From Vibrio hepatarius (GTDB lineage Bacteria > Pseudomonadota > Gammaproteobacteria > Enterobacterales > Vibrionaceae): a stretch of 64,000 bases of DNA. A model generated the notes under the pieces. It made no database searches, had not been told where the DNA came from, and saw only the letters and a list, made by a program, of their open reading frames with translations. The stretch is taken from NCBI RefSeq assembly GCF_011806575.1, contig NZ_JAATOO010000004.1, positions 182,218-246,217 of the forward strand, read 5' to 3'. The position numbers and the translations under genes were made by a program. Every line of letters starts with the position of its first letter. The stretch's first letter is position 1. Below, piece after piece: positions 46,831 through 56,693 of the stretch.

Positions 46831-47175
46831 ATGTCAGTCGTGATTTATCACAACCCACGCTGCTCAAAGAGCCGTCAAACTCTAGCGCTACTAGAAGAAA
46901 ACAACGTCCAGCCAGAGATTGTTAAATATTTAGAAACACCGCTTAACGTGGAACAACTAAAAGCGCTGTACGCTCAACTTGAGCTGGATAACGTTAGAGA
47001 CATGATGCGTACAAAAGAAGACATCTACAAAGAACTCAACTTAGCCGATGCCTCAGACAATGCCTTGTTCACCGCGATGGCTGAAAACCCGAAGCTGATT
47101 GAGCGCCCAGTGGTTGTTCACAATGGCAAAGCACGCCACGGCCGCCCGCCAGAGCAAGTATTAGAGATCCTATGA
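46831..47175 (+). CDS. arsC: ArsC-family arsenate reductase (YfgD-like)
   Basis: 114 residues starting MSVVIYHNPRCSKSRQ. An ATG two codons upstream sits only two bases from AGGAG, whereas 46831 has a normal 8-base spacing. Thioredoxin-like fold with catalytic Cys in HNPRCSKS and the later Arg residues (MMRTKED, IERPVVV). Glutaredoxin-dependent type. No other ars genes are nearby, so detoxification of arsenic is not certain. It overlaps wrbA by 4 bp. Confidence 0.92.
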   Translation: MSVVIYHNPRCSKSRQTLALLEENNVQPEIVKYLETPLNVEQLKALYAQLELDNVRDMMRTKEDIYKELNLADASDNALFTAMAENPKLIERPVVVHNGKARHGRPPEQVLEIL

Positions 47176-47738
47176 GTTGTAAGATCGTCGTTCTGTATTA
47201 CAGCAGACACGGCTCAACCCGCGCGGTCGCAAGACAAATCGCCAGAGGGATAGAAGCGATCCCTCACTGTGAAGCCTTGTTACGAACCGTTGAGGAAATC
47301 AGTGGCACCGAGCCATCGACTGACCCTGTTCTTACGCTCAATGAGTTAAAGCAGTGCGATGGCTTAGCGATGGGCAGCCCCGTTTGGTTTGGTAATATGG
47401 CCGGGCCGTTAAAACACTTCTGGGATCAAACCACGCCGCTGTGGTTATCTGGTGAGCTGATCGATAAGCCCGCGTGTGTTTTCAGTTCTTCATCGACGCT
47501 ACACGGTGGTCAGGAAACCACGCTACAAAGTATGATGTTACCCCTGCTGCACCACGGCATGATGATTTTAGGTATCCCATATTCAGAACCTAAGTTGCAC
47601 TCCACCACCAGTGGTGGCACGCCTTATGGTGCGACCACGGTGTCATCATCACAAGCAGGGCTCACTACCGAAGAAGCTGAACTTGCCCAGCAGTTGGGTA
47701 AACGCTTAGCGACTACCGCACTCAAAATGAAGGATTAA
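47172..47738 (+). CDS. WrbA-like NAD(P)H:quinone oxidoreductase
   Basis: 188 residues, flavodoxin-like. FMN phosphate-binding loop YYSRHGSTRAVARQI, flavin-ring loops GSPVWFGNMAGPLKHFWDQT and SSSTLHGGQE. It performs two-electron quinone reduction and probably acts as a tetramer. It is translationally coupled to arsC (ATGA overlap) and followed by the DUF2069 gene. Confidence 0.92.
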   Translation: MSCKIVVLYYSRHGSTRAVARQIARGIEAIPHCEALLRTVEEISGTEPSTDPVLTLNELKQCDGLAMGSPVWFGNMAGPLKHFWDQTTPLWLSGELIDKPACVFSSSSTLHGGQETTLQSMMLPLLHHGMMILGIPYSEPKLHSTTSGGTPYGATTVSSSQAGLTTEEAELAQQLGKRLATTALKMKD

Positions 47739-47743
47739 GAGAC

Positions 47744-48169
47744 ATGCAGGAAATGCAGTCCAAAACGAAACTGTTCCGGCTACTCGCTCTGTTTGGCAAC
47801 TTAGCCCTGCTGAGCTGGATAGCGTTGTGGCAACTATCACTTTCACCGCACCCGCATATTAGCAGCACCACGCTCGCGATCGCTTGGGCGGTTCCTTTGC
47901 TACTACCGCTACCTGGAATTTTAGCTGGCAAGCCATATACCCACGCTTGGGCGAACTTTGTTCTGATGCTTTACTTCTTGCACGGCTTTACCATTCTCTA
48001 CGTTGACGGTGGAGAGCGTTGGCTAGCCTTGGTTGAACTGGCACTGACCACCATCGCATTTTTGGGCAACATCCTTTATGCGAGAGCACGTGGTCAAGAG
48101 TTGGGCATGAAGCTCAAACGTCTTTCTAAAGTTGAAAAAGAAGAGAAAGAGCGTTTCGAATCTGAATAA
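47744..48169 (+). CDS. DUF2069 inner-membrane protein
   Basis: 141 residues with four membrane helices (about 10-32, 43-60, 66-83, 90-110) and a charged C-terminal tail. It matches DUF2069, an uncharacterised family that often follows wrbA. ATG 47744 is used because AAGGA lies upstream; 47753 is a weaker option. It closes the bepA-arsC-wrbA unit, with a terminator after it. Confidence 0.85.
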   Translation: MQEMQSKTKLFRLLALFGNLALLSWIALWQLSLSPHPHISSTTLAIAWAVPLLLPLPGILAGKPYTHAWANFVLMLYFLHGFTILYVDGGERWLALVELALTTIAFLGNILYARARGQELGMKLKRLSKVEKEEKERFESE

Positions 48170-48195
48170 TGCGCTGTATGCGTCACCAGAATCTC

Positions 48196-48226
48196 AAAAG
48201 GGTCTGCACATGCAGACCCTTTTCTT
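48196..48226. terminator. Bidirectional terminator after DUF2069 gene
   Basis: AAAAGGGTCTGC and GCAGACCCTTTT pair perfectly around a 4-base loop (48196-48223), with more T residues following on the plus side. It also stands at the end of the converging DUF2066 gene. Confidence 0.93.
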
Positions 48227-48244
48227 TGTTCATTGTTTTTGAAG

Positions 48245-49513
48245 TTAACTCGCCGCCGCTGGCGTTTCAAGCTCAACCGTATCTTCGACCGCGCTCACCT
48301 CTTCTTCGCTGGTTGGCTGTTCTTCAACCACGGGCGCGATATAAGGCTTGCCTTGCCACTTAAACACGAGGATCGTTTCTGCCGGTTCAGCTTTGATCGC
48401 TGGTAGCGTTGTCGCGACGTCTGTAGGTGTTTCTTCTACTGCTGGCGTGGTCGCTGGGTCTTGTACGCTGCCCTCACTTTGTAGAGTCACAACCGGCGCT
48501 ACTGCTTCAACCTCGGGTTGCTCGACAATGCTCGCCATTTGCGTCACTGGGTTCTTACGTTGAACTTCTTGTTCAAACTCTGCCTGTGATGACAACAAGT
48601 GTACGTTAAACGTCACTTCGTCATTCTGAATTTTCACGATATCAATGGATGCCACTGAACTCAGTTTCTTCAGGTTGTTCTCTAGTTTGAAGAAGCCTAC
48701 CGCATCCGTTAGCTCGGTAAAGCGAACTTTTACCGCTTCTGAAGATTCGCTCGACGCAACCACCGCATTGTGTTTTGCATAGTAATCACTGATTTGGTTG
48801 ATCAACTTGCTCGCCGCGTCGCCACCAGTATTGGTACCGGAAACTGGCGCTTGGCGAGTCACACCAATTGAGCTAGGTTTTTGATCGTATAGCGTCCAAC
48901 GCAGGGTATTGCCTTGCGCTTTAACCACCAGCACCGCATCGACCGGATAACGTTGACTTGCCTGACCGACAGGACGCACAAAACCACCCCACAGGTCTGA
49001 GACGTTAACGCCCGTAACATCATCAAAATCGCCAACTGGCACGGTAATCGGTAAGCCACGCTTTTCCGCCTCAGACTTCATTGCTGCTAACAGCTCAGAG
49101 TCAGAGTGTTCCCAAATAATATTGCGCTCGGCTTGTTCCTCAACCAACCACACTAGGACGTTAGCACGGTCTGATGGCCATACTGGCAACTGCGCTTGAC
49201 TAAGCAACGAACGGATATGTGGCTCGCTAAACGCCATTTTAATCGTCTGTTCACCGTTGATTTGGCCGTAGCTGATTTGCGTCAGATACTGACTATTTTG
49301 CTTTAGCGCCTTACTGACAACTTGGTTGCTCGCTGCACTGGTATCACCCGATGCCCGCACGATCACTTCTTTCATTCCTTCGACACGCGCTTGCGCATCG
49401 GCATTCTCTGCTGAGCTATCTAAAAGAACTTCTGTTCGGTACAACTCGATGTTTGTCAGTGCCATGGCAGGCAAACTAACAAGTCCTAAGACTAATAAAG
49501 CTAAACGACGCAT
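48245..49513 (-). CDS. DUF2066 secreted protein
   Basis: 422 residues with a signal peptide (LVSLPAMA-LTNIELYRTEV). The conserved part (about 18-310) follows the DUF2066 pattern (VIVRASGDTSAASN, SDRANVLVWLVEEQ, PVDAVLVVKAQGNTLRWTLYD). The C-terminus (about 315-422) is a low-complexity Glu/Val/Thr/Pro-rich tail interrupted by FKWQGKPYIAPV. Function unknown. Divergent from uraA. Confidence 0.85.
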   Translation of the reverse strand: MRRLALLVLGLVSLPAMALTNIELYRTEVLLDSSAENADAQARVEGMKEVIVRASGDTSAASNQVVSKALKQNSQYLTQISYGQINGEQTIKMAFSEPHIRSLLSQAQLPVWPSDRANVLVWLVEEQAERNIIWEHSDSELLAAMKSEAEKRGLPITVPVGDFDDVTGVNVSDLWGGFVRPVGQASQRYPVDAVLVVKAQGNTLRWTLYDQKPSSIGVTRQAPVSGTNTGGDAASKLINQISDYYAKHNAVVASSESSEAVKVRFTELTDAVGFFKLENNLKKLSSVASIDIVKIQNDEVTFNVHLLSSQAEFEQEVQRKNPVTQMASIVEQPEVEAVAPVVTLQSEGSVQDPATTPAVEETPTDVATTLPAIKAEPAETILVFKWQGKPYIAPVVEEQPTSEEEVSAVEDTVELETPAAAS

Positions 49514-49677
49514 ACGCTTCCTAAGATTAAACTTTTACCACTTTGGTCATGATAATAAGCAACTATTGGCGTCGGAGCAACCAAAGCACTATTTTATCAA
49601 TACGATAGCCAAGCCTTTTCTCGAAAGACTTCGAGCGTGTTCGAACAATAAAAAAGGAATAATTGATCCAGTTCGGA

Positions 49678-49693
49678 TTGCAATCGATTGCGA
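49678..49693. promoter_or_regulatory. PurR box upstream of uraA
   Basis: TTGCAATCGATTGCGA contains GCAA-N-CG-N-TTGC, the core of the PurR operator, as a perfect 12-bp palindrome (49680-49691). It precedes a -10-like GATAAA at 49698-49703, so a bound repressor would block the promoter. uraA is about 85 bp downstream. Confidence 0.75.
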
Positions 49694-49776
49694 TGGTGAT
49701 AAAATCCCGCGAATTTTATTTAATTCAGGGCAAATTTGTACTTTTTGCTCTTTTAGCCAGCTAAAGGAATAAACAC

Positions 49777-51024
49777 ATGAAAAATGCCATTCAAGGCGCA
49801 CAAATGCTATTCGTCGCATTTGGTGCACTCGTTCTGGTGCCGCTGTTGACAGGTTTGGATCCTAGCGTCGCTCTATTTGGTGCAGGTGTCGGTACCCTTC
49901 TTTTCCAACTTATTACTCGCCGCTCTGTTCCAATCTTTCTTGCTTCTTCTTTCGCTTTCATCGCTCCTATCCTTTACGGTGTTCAAACTTGGGGTATTCC
50001 TGCCACAATGGGTGGTCTGATGGCGGCTGGCTTTGTGTACGTGGCGATGGGCGCACTGATCAAAGTACGCGGCGTGGAAATCATCCACAAATTGCTTCCG
50101 CCTGTAGTAGTAGGCCCGGTAATCATGGTGATTGGTCTAGGTCTGGCGCCAGTCGCAGTGAACATGGCACTAGGTAAAGGTGGTGACGGTGCTCAGTTAG
50201 TTGATGCCCAAGCGTCAATCATCATCTCTTGCGCATCACTACTGACGACGATTGTGCTTAGCGTATTTGCCAAAGGCTTTCTTAAGCTTACGCCTATCCT
50301 TGGCGGTATCGTAGTCGGTTACGCACTAAGCCTTGGCTATGGCATTATTGATTTTACGCCAGTACAAGAAGCGGCGTGGTTTTCACTGCCGAACTTTACT
50401 TTCCCTGAATTCAACATCAACGCGATTCTGTTCATGATCCCAGTGGCTATCGCCCCAGCGGTTGAGCACGTGGGTGACATGTTGGCGATTTCAAACGTAA
50501 CTGGCAAAAACTACCTAAAGAAACCAGGTCTGCACCGCACGATCACGGGTGACGGTGTAGCAACAATTGCCGCTTCAATGGTTGGCGCGCCACCAAACAC
50601 GACCTACTCAGAAGTGACTGGCGCAGTGATGCTAACCAAAGCATTCAACCCAGTGATCATGACTTGGGCGGCGGTGTCTGCGATTGTTCTGGCTCTTGTC
50701 GGCAAACTTGGCGCTGTACTGCAAACCATTCCGATGCCAGTCATGGGCGGCATTATGATCCTGCTGTTTGGTTCTATCGCGACGGTGGGTCTTAATACCC
50801 TTATCAAGAACAACGTTGACCTACACAAATCACGTAACCTTGTGATTGTAGCGATCACACTTGTCTTTGGTATCGGCGGCATGGCATTTGGCATTGGCGA
50901 GTTCAGCCTACAAGGCGTGAGCCTATGTGGTATCGTAGCAATCTTACTTAACCTGCTACTGCCAAAAGACATCGGTGAGAACCACGTTGTCGATAACGCA
51001 CAAATGGAAGAAGAGCTAAAATAA
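49777..51024 (+). CDS. uraA: Uracil:proton symporter
   Basis: 415 residues, NCS2 family with 14 membrane segments. The substrate region with the conserved Glu is in IAPAVEHVGDMLAIS, and the second is GAPPNTTYSEVTGAVMLT. It takes up uracil for pyrimidine salvage. No upp gene is adjacent. A PurR box lies in the promoter, and a hairpin terminator follows. Confidence 0.95.
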   Translation: MKNAIQGAQMLFVAFGALVLVPLLTGLDPSVALFGAGVGTLLFQLITRRSVPIFLASSFAFIAPILYGVQTWGIPATMGGLMAAGFVYVAMGALIKVRGVEIIHKLLPPVVVGPVIMVIGLGLAPVAVNMALGKGGDGAQLVDAQASIIISCASLLTTIVLSVFAKGFLKLTPILGGIVVGYALSLGYGIIDFTPVQEAAWFSLPNFTFPEFNINAILFMIPVAIAPAVEHVGDMLAISNVTGKNYLKKPGLHRTITGDGVATIAASMVGAPPNTTYSEVTGAVMLTKAFNPVIMTWAAVSAIVLALVGKLGAVLQTIPMPVMGGIMILLFGSIATVGLNTLIKNNVDLHKSRNLVIVAITLVFGIGGMAFGIGEFSLQGVSLCGIVAILLNLLLPKDIGENHVVDNAQMEEELK

Positions 51025-51049
51025 GTTTTCTTGCTACTAAATCAAAAAA

Positions 51050-51076
51050 GGCTGACGTTGATGCGTCAGCCTTTTT
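51050..51076. terminator. Bidirectional terminator between uraA and ybaK
   Basis: GGCTGACG (51050-51057) and CGTCAGCC (51064-51071) with a 6-base loop, T5 after it, and A6 before it. Confidence 0.93.
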
Positions 51077-51099
51077 GTTATCTGTGATTTATCAGCGAT

Positions 51100-51573
51100 T
51101 TAAATGCACAACTCAGCAAACTGCGCTCTGGTTAATGCGGCTAGGTCTTGTGGTGCAAGTTCAATCTCTAGTCCACGTTTGCCCGCACTAACGCAAATGG
51201 TCGCTTTGTCTAACGCGCTTTGATGGATGAAAGTCGGCAACGCTTTCTTTTGGCCAAGAGGACTGATGCCACCGACGACATAACCCGTCGTTTTCTGCGC
51301 GATATCAGGATCAGCCATATCCGCTTTCTTCGCTTTTGCCGCTTTTGCCGCCAACTTAAGGTTCAGTTTCTGATCAACAGGAATCACGGCGACCGCGAGG
51401 CTTTTCGCGTCACCATTCATACAAAACAGCAGCGTTTTAAATACTTGTGATGGGTCTTGTCCCAGCACTTGTGCCGCTTCTAAGCCGTAGCTATCTGCTC
51501 TTGGGTCATGCTCGTATTGATGGATGGTATGAGCAATTTTTTTCTTTTTAGCGAGATTAATAGCTGGAGTCAT
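51100..51573 (-). CDS. ybaK: Cys-tRNA(Pro) deacylase YbaK
   Basis: 157 residues of the YbaK/EbsC fold, which removes mischarged Cys from tRNA-Pro. The active-site Lys region is ADSYGLEAAQVLGQDPSQVFKTL, shown here by its key part DPSQVFKTLLF; GGISPLGQKK is the substrate loop. Start ATG 51573 has GGAG six bases upstream; a longer frame adds 13 non-conserved residues. Monocistronic, behind the nutA terminator. Confidence 0.95.
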   Translation of the reverse strand: MTPAINLAKKKKIAHTIHQYEHDPRADSYGLEAAQVLGQDPSQVFKTLLFCMNGDAKSLAVAVIPVDQKLNLKLAAKAAKAKKADMADPDIAQKTTGYVVGGISPLGQKKALPTFIHQSALDKATICVSAGKRGLEIELAPQDLAALTRAQFAELCI

Positions 51574-51617
51574 GAGCTCTCCAATAGAAAGGTATGAGGG
51601 AAATACAAACAATAAAA

Positions 51618-51642
51618 AAGCGCTGCAATATTTGCAGCGCTT
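51618..51642 (-). terminator. Terminator of nutA
   Basis: AAGCGCTGCAA (51618-51628) and TTGCAGCGCTT (51632-51642) form an 11-bp perfect stem with a 3-base loop. On the minus strand it is followed by TTTTATTG. Confidence 0.9.
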
Positions 51643-51674
51643 CTAGTTAAAGAGATTTGTAATTTGATGTCAAA

Positions 51675-53336
51675 TTACTTATAAACAATCTCACCAGACG
51701 GAGCGTATTTGTTCACGTCGATTGGGCTGTTCACTTCTAGGTACTCTTTTAGTACTTCTGCATCCACAAAGCCAGTGTTAACAAAACCTGGGTGCGCAGT
51801 CAGTTTAGGGTAACCGTCGCCACCAGCCGCGTTGAAGCTTGGTACTGTGAAGCGGTAAGTCGCATCTAGGCGAAGCTGTTTACCAGCAATGAATACGTTC
51901 GATACTTCACCATTTGCCACTGTCATTGAGATACCGGCAAACTGAGCGTATGCGCCTGAATCTACAGGTTTAGTCGCAACAACGTTTAGGTAGTCCAGAA
52001 CTTCTTTACCGCTCATATCGGTGTAAGTTAGGATGTTTGCGAACGGTTGTACTTTCAGTACGTCTTTGTACGTAACATCACCAGATGCAATTGAATCACG
52101 CACACCACCAGAGTTCATTACCGCGAAGTCAGCTTTCGCACGTTCCATGTGAGCTGTCGCAATCAGACGACCTAGGTTAGTCTGTTGGAAACGTACAACG
52201 TTACGGTCGCCCTCAAGTTTGCCGTTAGTTTCAGCGATCTTAACGTCTAGCTGAGACTTGCCTTTTTCTTGGTAAGGACGTAGGAACTCAAGTAGCTCTT
52301 GGTCTTCTTTGATTTCGTCTTCGATCAATACGCGTTGAGATTCACCGTTAACTTTGATTTTCTTCTTCAAGTTAACTGGGATTAGGTCGTAGCTCACCAT
52401 TTCTAGTTCGCCGTTACGGAATTCGTAATCAGCGCGACCTACGTATTTACCCCATTCGTGTGCTTGAACGATGTAAGTACCGTTTTGCATGTCTGGCTTA
52501 CACTCGTCAGACGGTGCGAAGTTCTTCTTCACAACGTTTGGTGCTTCCATACATACAGGCTCTTGCGAGTGACCACCAACGATCATGTCAAGAGAACCTT
52601 CGTCTAGATAACGAGCTAGCGCCACATCACCCGGCGCGTTCACACCACGTTTACCGTCTTCGTAGTGACCCATGTGAGTAACCGCGAAGATAAGATCTGG
52701 TTTTTCAGTTTTCTCTAGTTCAGCGATCAGCTTTTTCGCTTCTTCTTTTGGATCACGGAACTCGATACCACCGATGTATTCTGGGTTACCAATTTTTGCC
52801 GTATCTTCGGTTGTCAGACCAATAACCGCAATTTTGATACCTTGCTTATCAAACATCTGGTAAGCCTGGAACATGCGCTCGCCAGTCTCTTTGTCGTAGA
52901 TGTTTGCAGAAAGCATTGGGAAACCAGCCCACTCTTTTTGCTTGAATAGCACGTCTAGCGAGTTATCAAATTCATGGTTACCTAGCGCCATTGCGTCGTA
53001 ACCAATTTTGCTCATGCCTTTAAAGTCTGGTTCAGCGTCTTGAAGGTCTGACTCAGGAACACCTGTGTTGATGTCACCGCCAGATAGCAGTAGCACGCTA
53101 CCACCTTCGGCTTGAATATCTGCACGCAACTCATCGATCAGAGTCTTGCGCGCTGCCATACCATATTCACCGTATTTGTTCTGCCAGAAACGACCGTGGT
53201 GGTCATTGGTGTGTAGAACCGTCAGCTTATAAGTTTTATCCGCTTCCCACTCATGCTGAGGCGCAGTTGCACAACCAGCTAGAGTTGCAAGAATTGCAGC
53301 GCTCAATGCGCTTTTTACGATCAGGCCTTGCTTCAT
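51675..53336 (-). CDS. nutA: Cell-surface 5'-nucleotidase lipoprotein
   Basis: 553-residue lipoprotein (lipobox L-A-G-C near residue 22). N-terminal calcineurin-like phosphoesterase domain with metal-site motifs VLHTNDHHGRF, GDINTG, LGNHEFDN and GGHSQEP, then the C-terminal substrate-binding domain (MNSGGVRDSI, FNAAGGDGYPKL). It hydrolyses extracellular nucleotides so that nucleosides can be taken up. Reads very close to V. parahaemolyticus NutA. ATG 53336 has AAGG at a normal distance; ATG 53342 is too close to it. Confidence 0.95.
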   Translation of the reverse strand: MKQGLIVKSALSAAILATLAGCATAPQHEWEADKTYKLTVLHTNDHHGRFWQNKYGEYGMAARKTLIDELRADIQAEGGSVLLLSGGDINTGVPESDLQDAEPDFKGMSKIGYDAMALGNHEFDNSLDVLFKQKEWAGFPMLSANIYDKETGERMFQAYQMFDKQGIKIAVIGLTTEDTAKIGNPEYIGGIEFRDPKEEAKKLIAELEKTEKPDLIFAVTHMGHYEDGKRGVNAPGDVALARYLDEGSLDMIVGGHSQEPVCMEAPNVVKKNFAPSDECKPDMQNGTYIVQAHEWGKYVGRADYEFRNGELEMVSYDLIPVNLKKKIKVNGESQRVLIEDEIKEDQELLEFLRPYQEKGKSQLDVKIAETNGKLEGDRNVVRFQQTNLGRLIATAHMERAKADFAVMNSGGVRDSIASGDVTYKDVLKVQPFANILTYTDMSGKEVLDYLNVVATKPVDSGAYAQFAGISMTVANGEVSNVFIAGKQLRLDATYRFTVPSFNAAGGDGYPKLTAHPGFVNTGFVDAEVLKEYLEVNSPIDVNKYAPSGEIVYK

Positions 53337-53342
53337 TGTCAT

Positions 53343-53704
53343 ACCTTTTGAACTTTTTTGGGGTTTCCACTGCTTTTTTGTTACTGCTCTAATGAATAGA
53401 CAAATTCGGAAAGGACGTCCGATGAGAACAGTAAAACTTGAACTAGTTTAAATTAACAATAAATACCTGACATACAGATTTCATATTTATGTAGAGTCGA
53501 TCACCTAAAAGCCTCAAAAAATGTGTAACAAATCAACGTAGTTGCAATTGACACACCAAATGATCACAAGCAATCGTTTAGCTGTGAAGTAGGTTTAACT
53601 GGCTGATTTTGAGAGCGAAATCGCTAATTCAACACGGAATAGCAGCCAATAAAAAAGGCTGGCGTTTAAGCCAACCTTTTGATGCAACTTTCTGTTATTA
53701 CTGA
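53343..53704. other. Intergenic region between nutA and kdsA
   Basis: About 360 bp. Its left part must hold the nutA promoter (minus strand), and the kdsA terminator is at 53653-53680. In between I see AT-rich DNA without a supportable gene, RNA or clear operator. Confidence 0.5.
53653..53680 (-). terminator. Terminator of the hemA-kdsA minus-strand unit
   Basis: AAAAGGCTGGC (53653-53663) pairs with GCCAACCTTTT (53670-53680) with one mismatch and a 6-base loop. A T6 run follows on the minus strand. Confidence 0.85.
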
Positions 53705-54601
<897 letters not shown>

Positions 54602-55411
54602 TTAATGTAAAGTTACCTGAGTACCACTCATGGCATTCACTTGATTCTTCAACAGCTCCGACGCAGGGTCGTCAGGGCAGTTTTCAATAAAGTACTGATA
54701 ATCCGTTAGTGCGACTTGATGACAGTCAAGCTGCTGATAGATATAACCTCGGTCGCGAATTTCATACGGGTCGTCCGGCACAAACGATAACGCCAGATCG
54801 GTACATTTGAGCGCCAACGTGTAGCGCTCTTCGCGTAATAACGCGCTTTTTAGCAACGCCAACCAACGACCGATCACCGTCGGATTGTCGGTTTCTTCTA
54901 AATGCTTAGGCTTTAATTTGGCGAGTGGGCCTTTGTGACCAATTAACCACGCGCCCAACGTATGTTCAGTTACGTATTCACCGTTGAATGGGTTAATGTA
55001 CTGCGGCGCTTCATCATACCACTCAACTTTGATTAGGAACTGGCTAGGAAACGTCACGCCTTTCAACGGAAAACCAAGCTTACGGCCGAAATAAAGCAGC
55101 AATGCACCTAAGCTCACCGGAATGCCTTTGCGACGCTCAAGCACTGTATCAATGAACGCGTTGGCTGAATCGAAATAAGCCTCACGATCGCCGCTAAAGC
55201 CCCATTGGTGGTAGAACAAACGCAGCAAAGCATCGAAACGTTGTTTTTCATCCACTTCGTGAGCCAAGCTTAGTTCAGCTTCTTGTAGTAATCGATGCAG
55301 TTCATTTTCCGCCCATTGAACGCGCGTTTCTGGGTTGATCGCTTGGTTTAGCGCCAACGCCCCTTCCGCCAGTTCCATTGCATCAAAGTCTTCATCAAAT
55401 AACTCAAGCAT
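54602..55411 (-). CDS. sirB1: SirB1/YchA-type transglutaminase-like and TPR protein
   Basis: 269 residues: an N-terminal transglutaminase-like domain (about 25-170, RKGIPVSLGALLLYFGRKLG, FPSQFLIKVE) and a C-terminal TPR-like helical pair (LLREERYTLALKCTDLALSF, QLDCHQVALTDYQYFIEN). The catalytic Cys of true transglutaminases is not apparent, so enzymatic activity is doubtful. Same position as E. coli ychA between the prmC/sirB2 genes and kdsA. Confidence 0.88.
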   Translation of the reverse strand: MLELFDEDFDAMELAEGALALNQAINPETRVQWAENELHRLLQEAELSLAHEVDEKQRFDALLRLFYHQWGFSGDREAYFDSANAFIDTVLERRKGIPVSLGALLLYFGRKLGFPLKGVTFPSQFLIKVEWYDEAPQYINPFNGEYVTEHTLGAWLIGHKGPLAKLKPKHLEETDNPTVIGRWLALLKSALLREERYTLALKCTDLALSFVPDDPYEIRDRGYIYQQLDCHQVALTDYQYFIENCPDDPASELLKNQVNAMSGTQVTLH

Positions 55412-55433
55412 TATTGGTGACCTACCTAATTAA

Positions 55434-55817
55434 TTAACCAAAAAGAATTGGGGTTTTACTTACCGCGACTTTACCCGCAATAGCTAACCAACCCAGCGCA
55501 CCAAAGAATGAGAAGGTACGCAGCAGTTTGTTTTTACCCAATTTAAGCGCAAATAGACCCAACGCAATGTAAGCCAACACACACGTTAGCTTTTCTGTCA
55601 GCCAAGGCGCCGCGTCGGTAAAAGGAATGAAACCGGTAATAAAGATCAACGCCACGCCTGAAAGCAATAATGCGGTGTCGTTAATGTGTGGGAATACTTT
55701 AAGAAACTTCTTATCCAATAGCTTTGAGTTCGCCATCATCAATGCGTAGCGCACCGAAAGCAGTGTCGCACTGATCGCTATGGTAAGAAGATGGAAATGT
55801 TTTAATCCTTCGTACAT
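55434..55817 (-). CDS. sirB2: SirB2-family membrane protein
   Basis: 127 residues with four membrane helices (about 7-28, 42-62, 72-92, 100-120). Matches the SirB (YchQ) family, which sits in the same operon in enterics. Function is unknown; the early suggestion of regulation of SirC in Salmonella is not supported by any DNA-binding feature. Confidence 0.9.
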   Translation of the reverse strand: MYEGLKHFHLLTIAISATLLSVRYALMMANSKLLDKKFLKVFPHINDTALLLSGVALIFITGFIPFTDAAPWLTEKLTCVLAYIALGLFALKLGKNKLLRTFSFFGALGWLAIAGKVAVSKTPILFG

Positions 55818-55829
55818 TGTCGATTTCTC

Positions 55830-56690
55830 TTATTTTTCTGGTTGCCAACAGCCGATGGTTACTCGGTCATTGTCACCATAGTCCTTGAACGTTTCCACTT
55901 GGTGATAGCCAAGCGAGCTTAAAATATTTCTAACTGCCGTACCTTGATCGTAGCCATGCTCAAACATCAACCAGCCACCCGCCGATAAATACGCAGGAGC
56001 GTGCTTGGCGATGTGTTTGATATCGGCCAAACCATTGTCGTCAGCCACCAGCGCACTGAGCGGCTCAAATCTGACATCACCTTGTGATAGATGCGGATCG
56101 GTCTTTTCGATATAAGGTGGATTGGAAACAATCAAAGCAAACTGCGTACCAGTATCGAGCGGTTCAAACCAACTTCCGGCACGAAACTCTGTGTTGTTAA
56201 AACCCAAACGTTGTGCGTTGGCACTCGCCAGTTGCTGCGCTTCCGGTTTTAAGTCCACACCCCATACTTTGCGCTGAGGTAGTTCAGAGGCCAGTGCGAT
56301 CGCGATCGCGCCAGTCCCAGTCCCCAAATCCAAAATATCTCCGGAGGTTTGCCACGCTTTGTCTAAAGCGATTTCAACCAATCTTTCGGTATCCGGACGA
56401 GGGATCAAGGTGCTCGGGGAAACATGTAACGGCAGTGACCAAAACTCGCGCTCTCCGATGATGTAAGCCACTGGCTCACCATTCAAGCGACGTTGAAGGT
56501 TTTGCTCAAAGTCACTCAACTGTTTCTCTTCAAGAATTTTTTCTGGCCAAGTCAGCAGAAAAGAGCGCGGCTTATCGAGCGCGTGGCAAAGTAGCACCGC
56601 GGCATCAAGAGAGGGCGAATCACTGCCGCTCTCTTGAAGTCGTAACACGGCTTGTTTTAGTGTGTTTTCAACACTGTGTTCAGCCGACAT
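55830..56690 (-). CDS. prmC: Release factor glutamine methyltransferase
   Basis: 286 residues: a helical N-terminal recognition domain and a Rossmann methyltransferase domain with LDLGTGTGAIAIALA and the catalytic VSNPPYIE (NPPY). It methylates the Gln of the GGQ loop in RF1 and RF2. Its target gene prfA lies immediately upstream (3 bp gap), the classic pairing. Confidence 0.97.
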   Translation of the reverse strand: MSAEHSVENTLKQAVLRLQESGSDSPSLDAAVLLCHALDKPRSFLLTWPEKILEEKQLSDFEQNLQRRLNGEPVAYIIGEREFWSLPLHVSPSTLIPRPDTERLVEIALDKAWQTSGDILDLGTGTGAIAIALASELPQRKVWGVDLKPEAQQLASANAQRLGFNNTEFRAGSWFEPLDTGTQFALIVSNPPYIEKTDPHLSQGDVRFEPLSALVADDNGLADIKHIAKHAPAYLSAGGWLMFEHGYDQGTAVRNILSSLGYHQVETFKDYGDNDRVTIGCWQPEK

Positions 56691-56693
56691 TGA

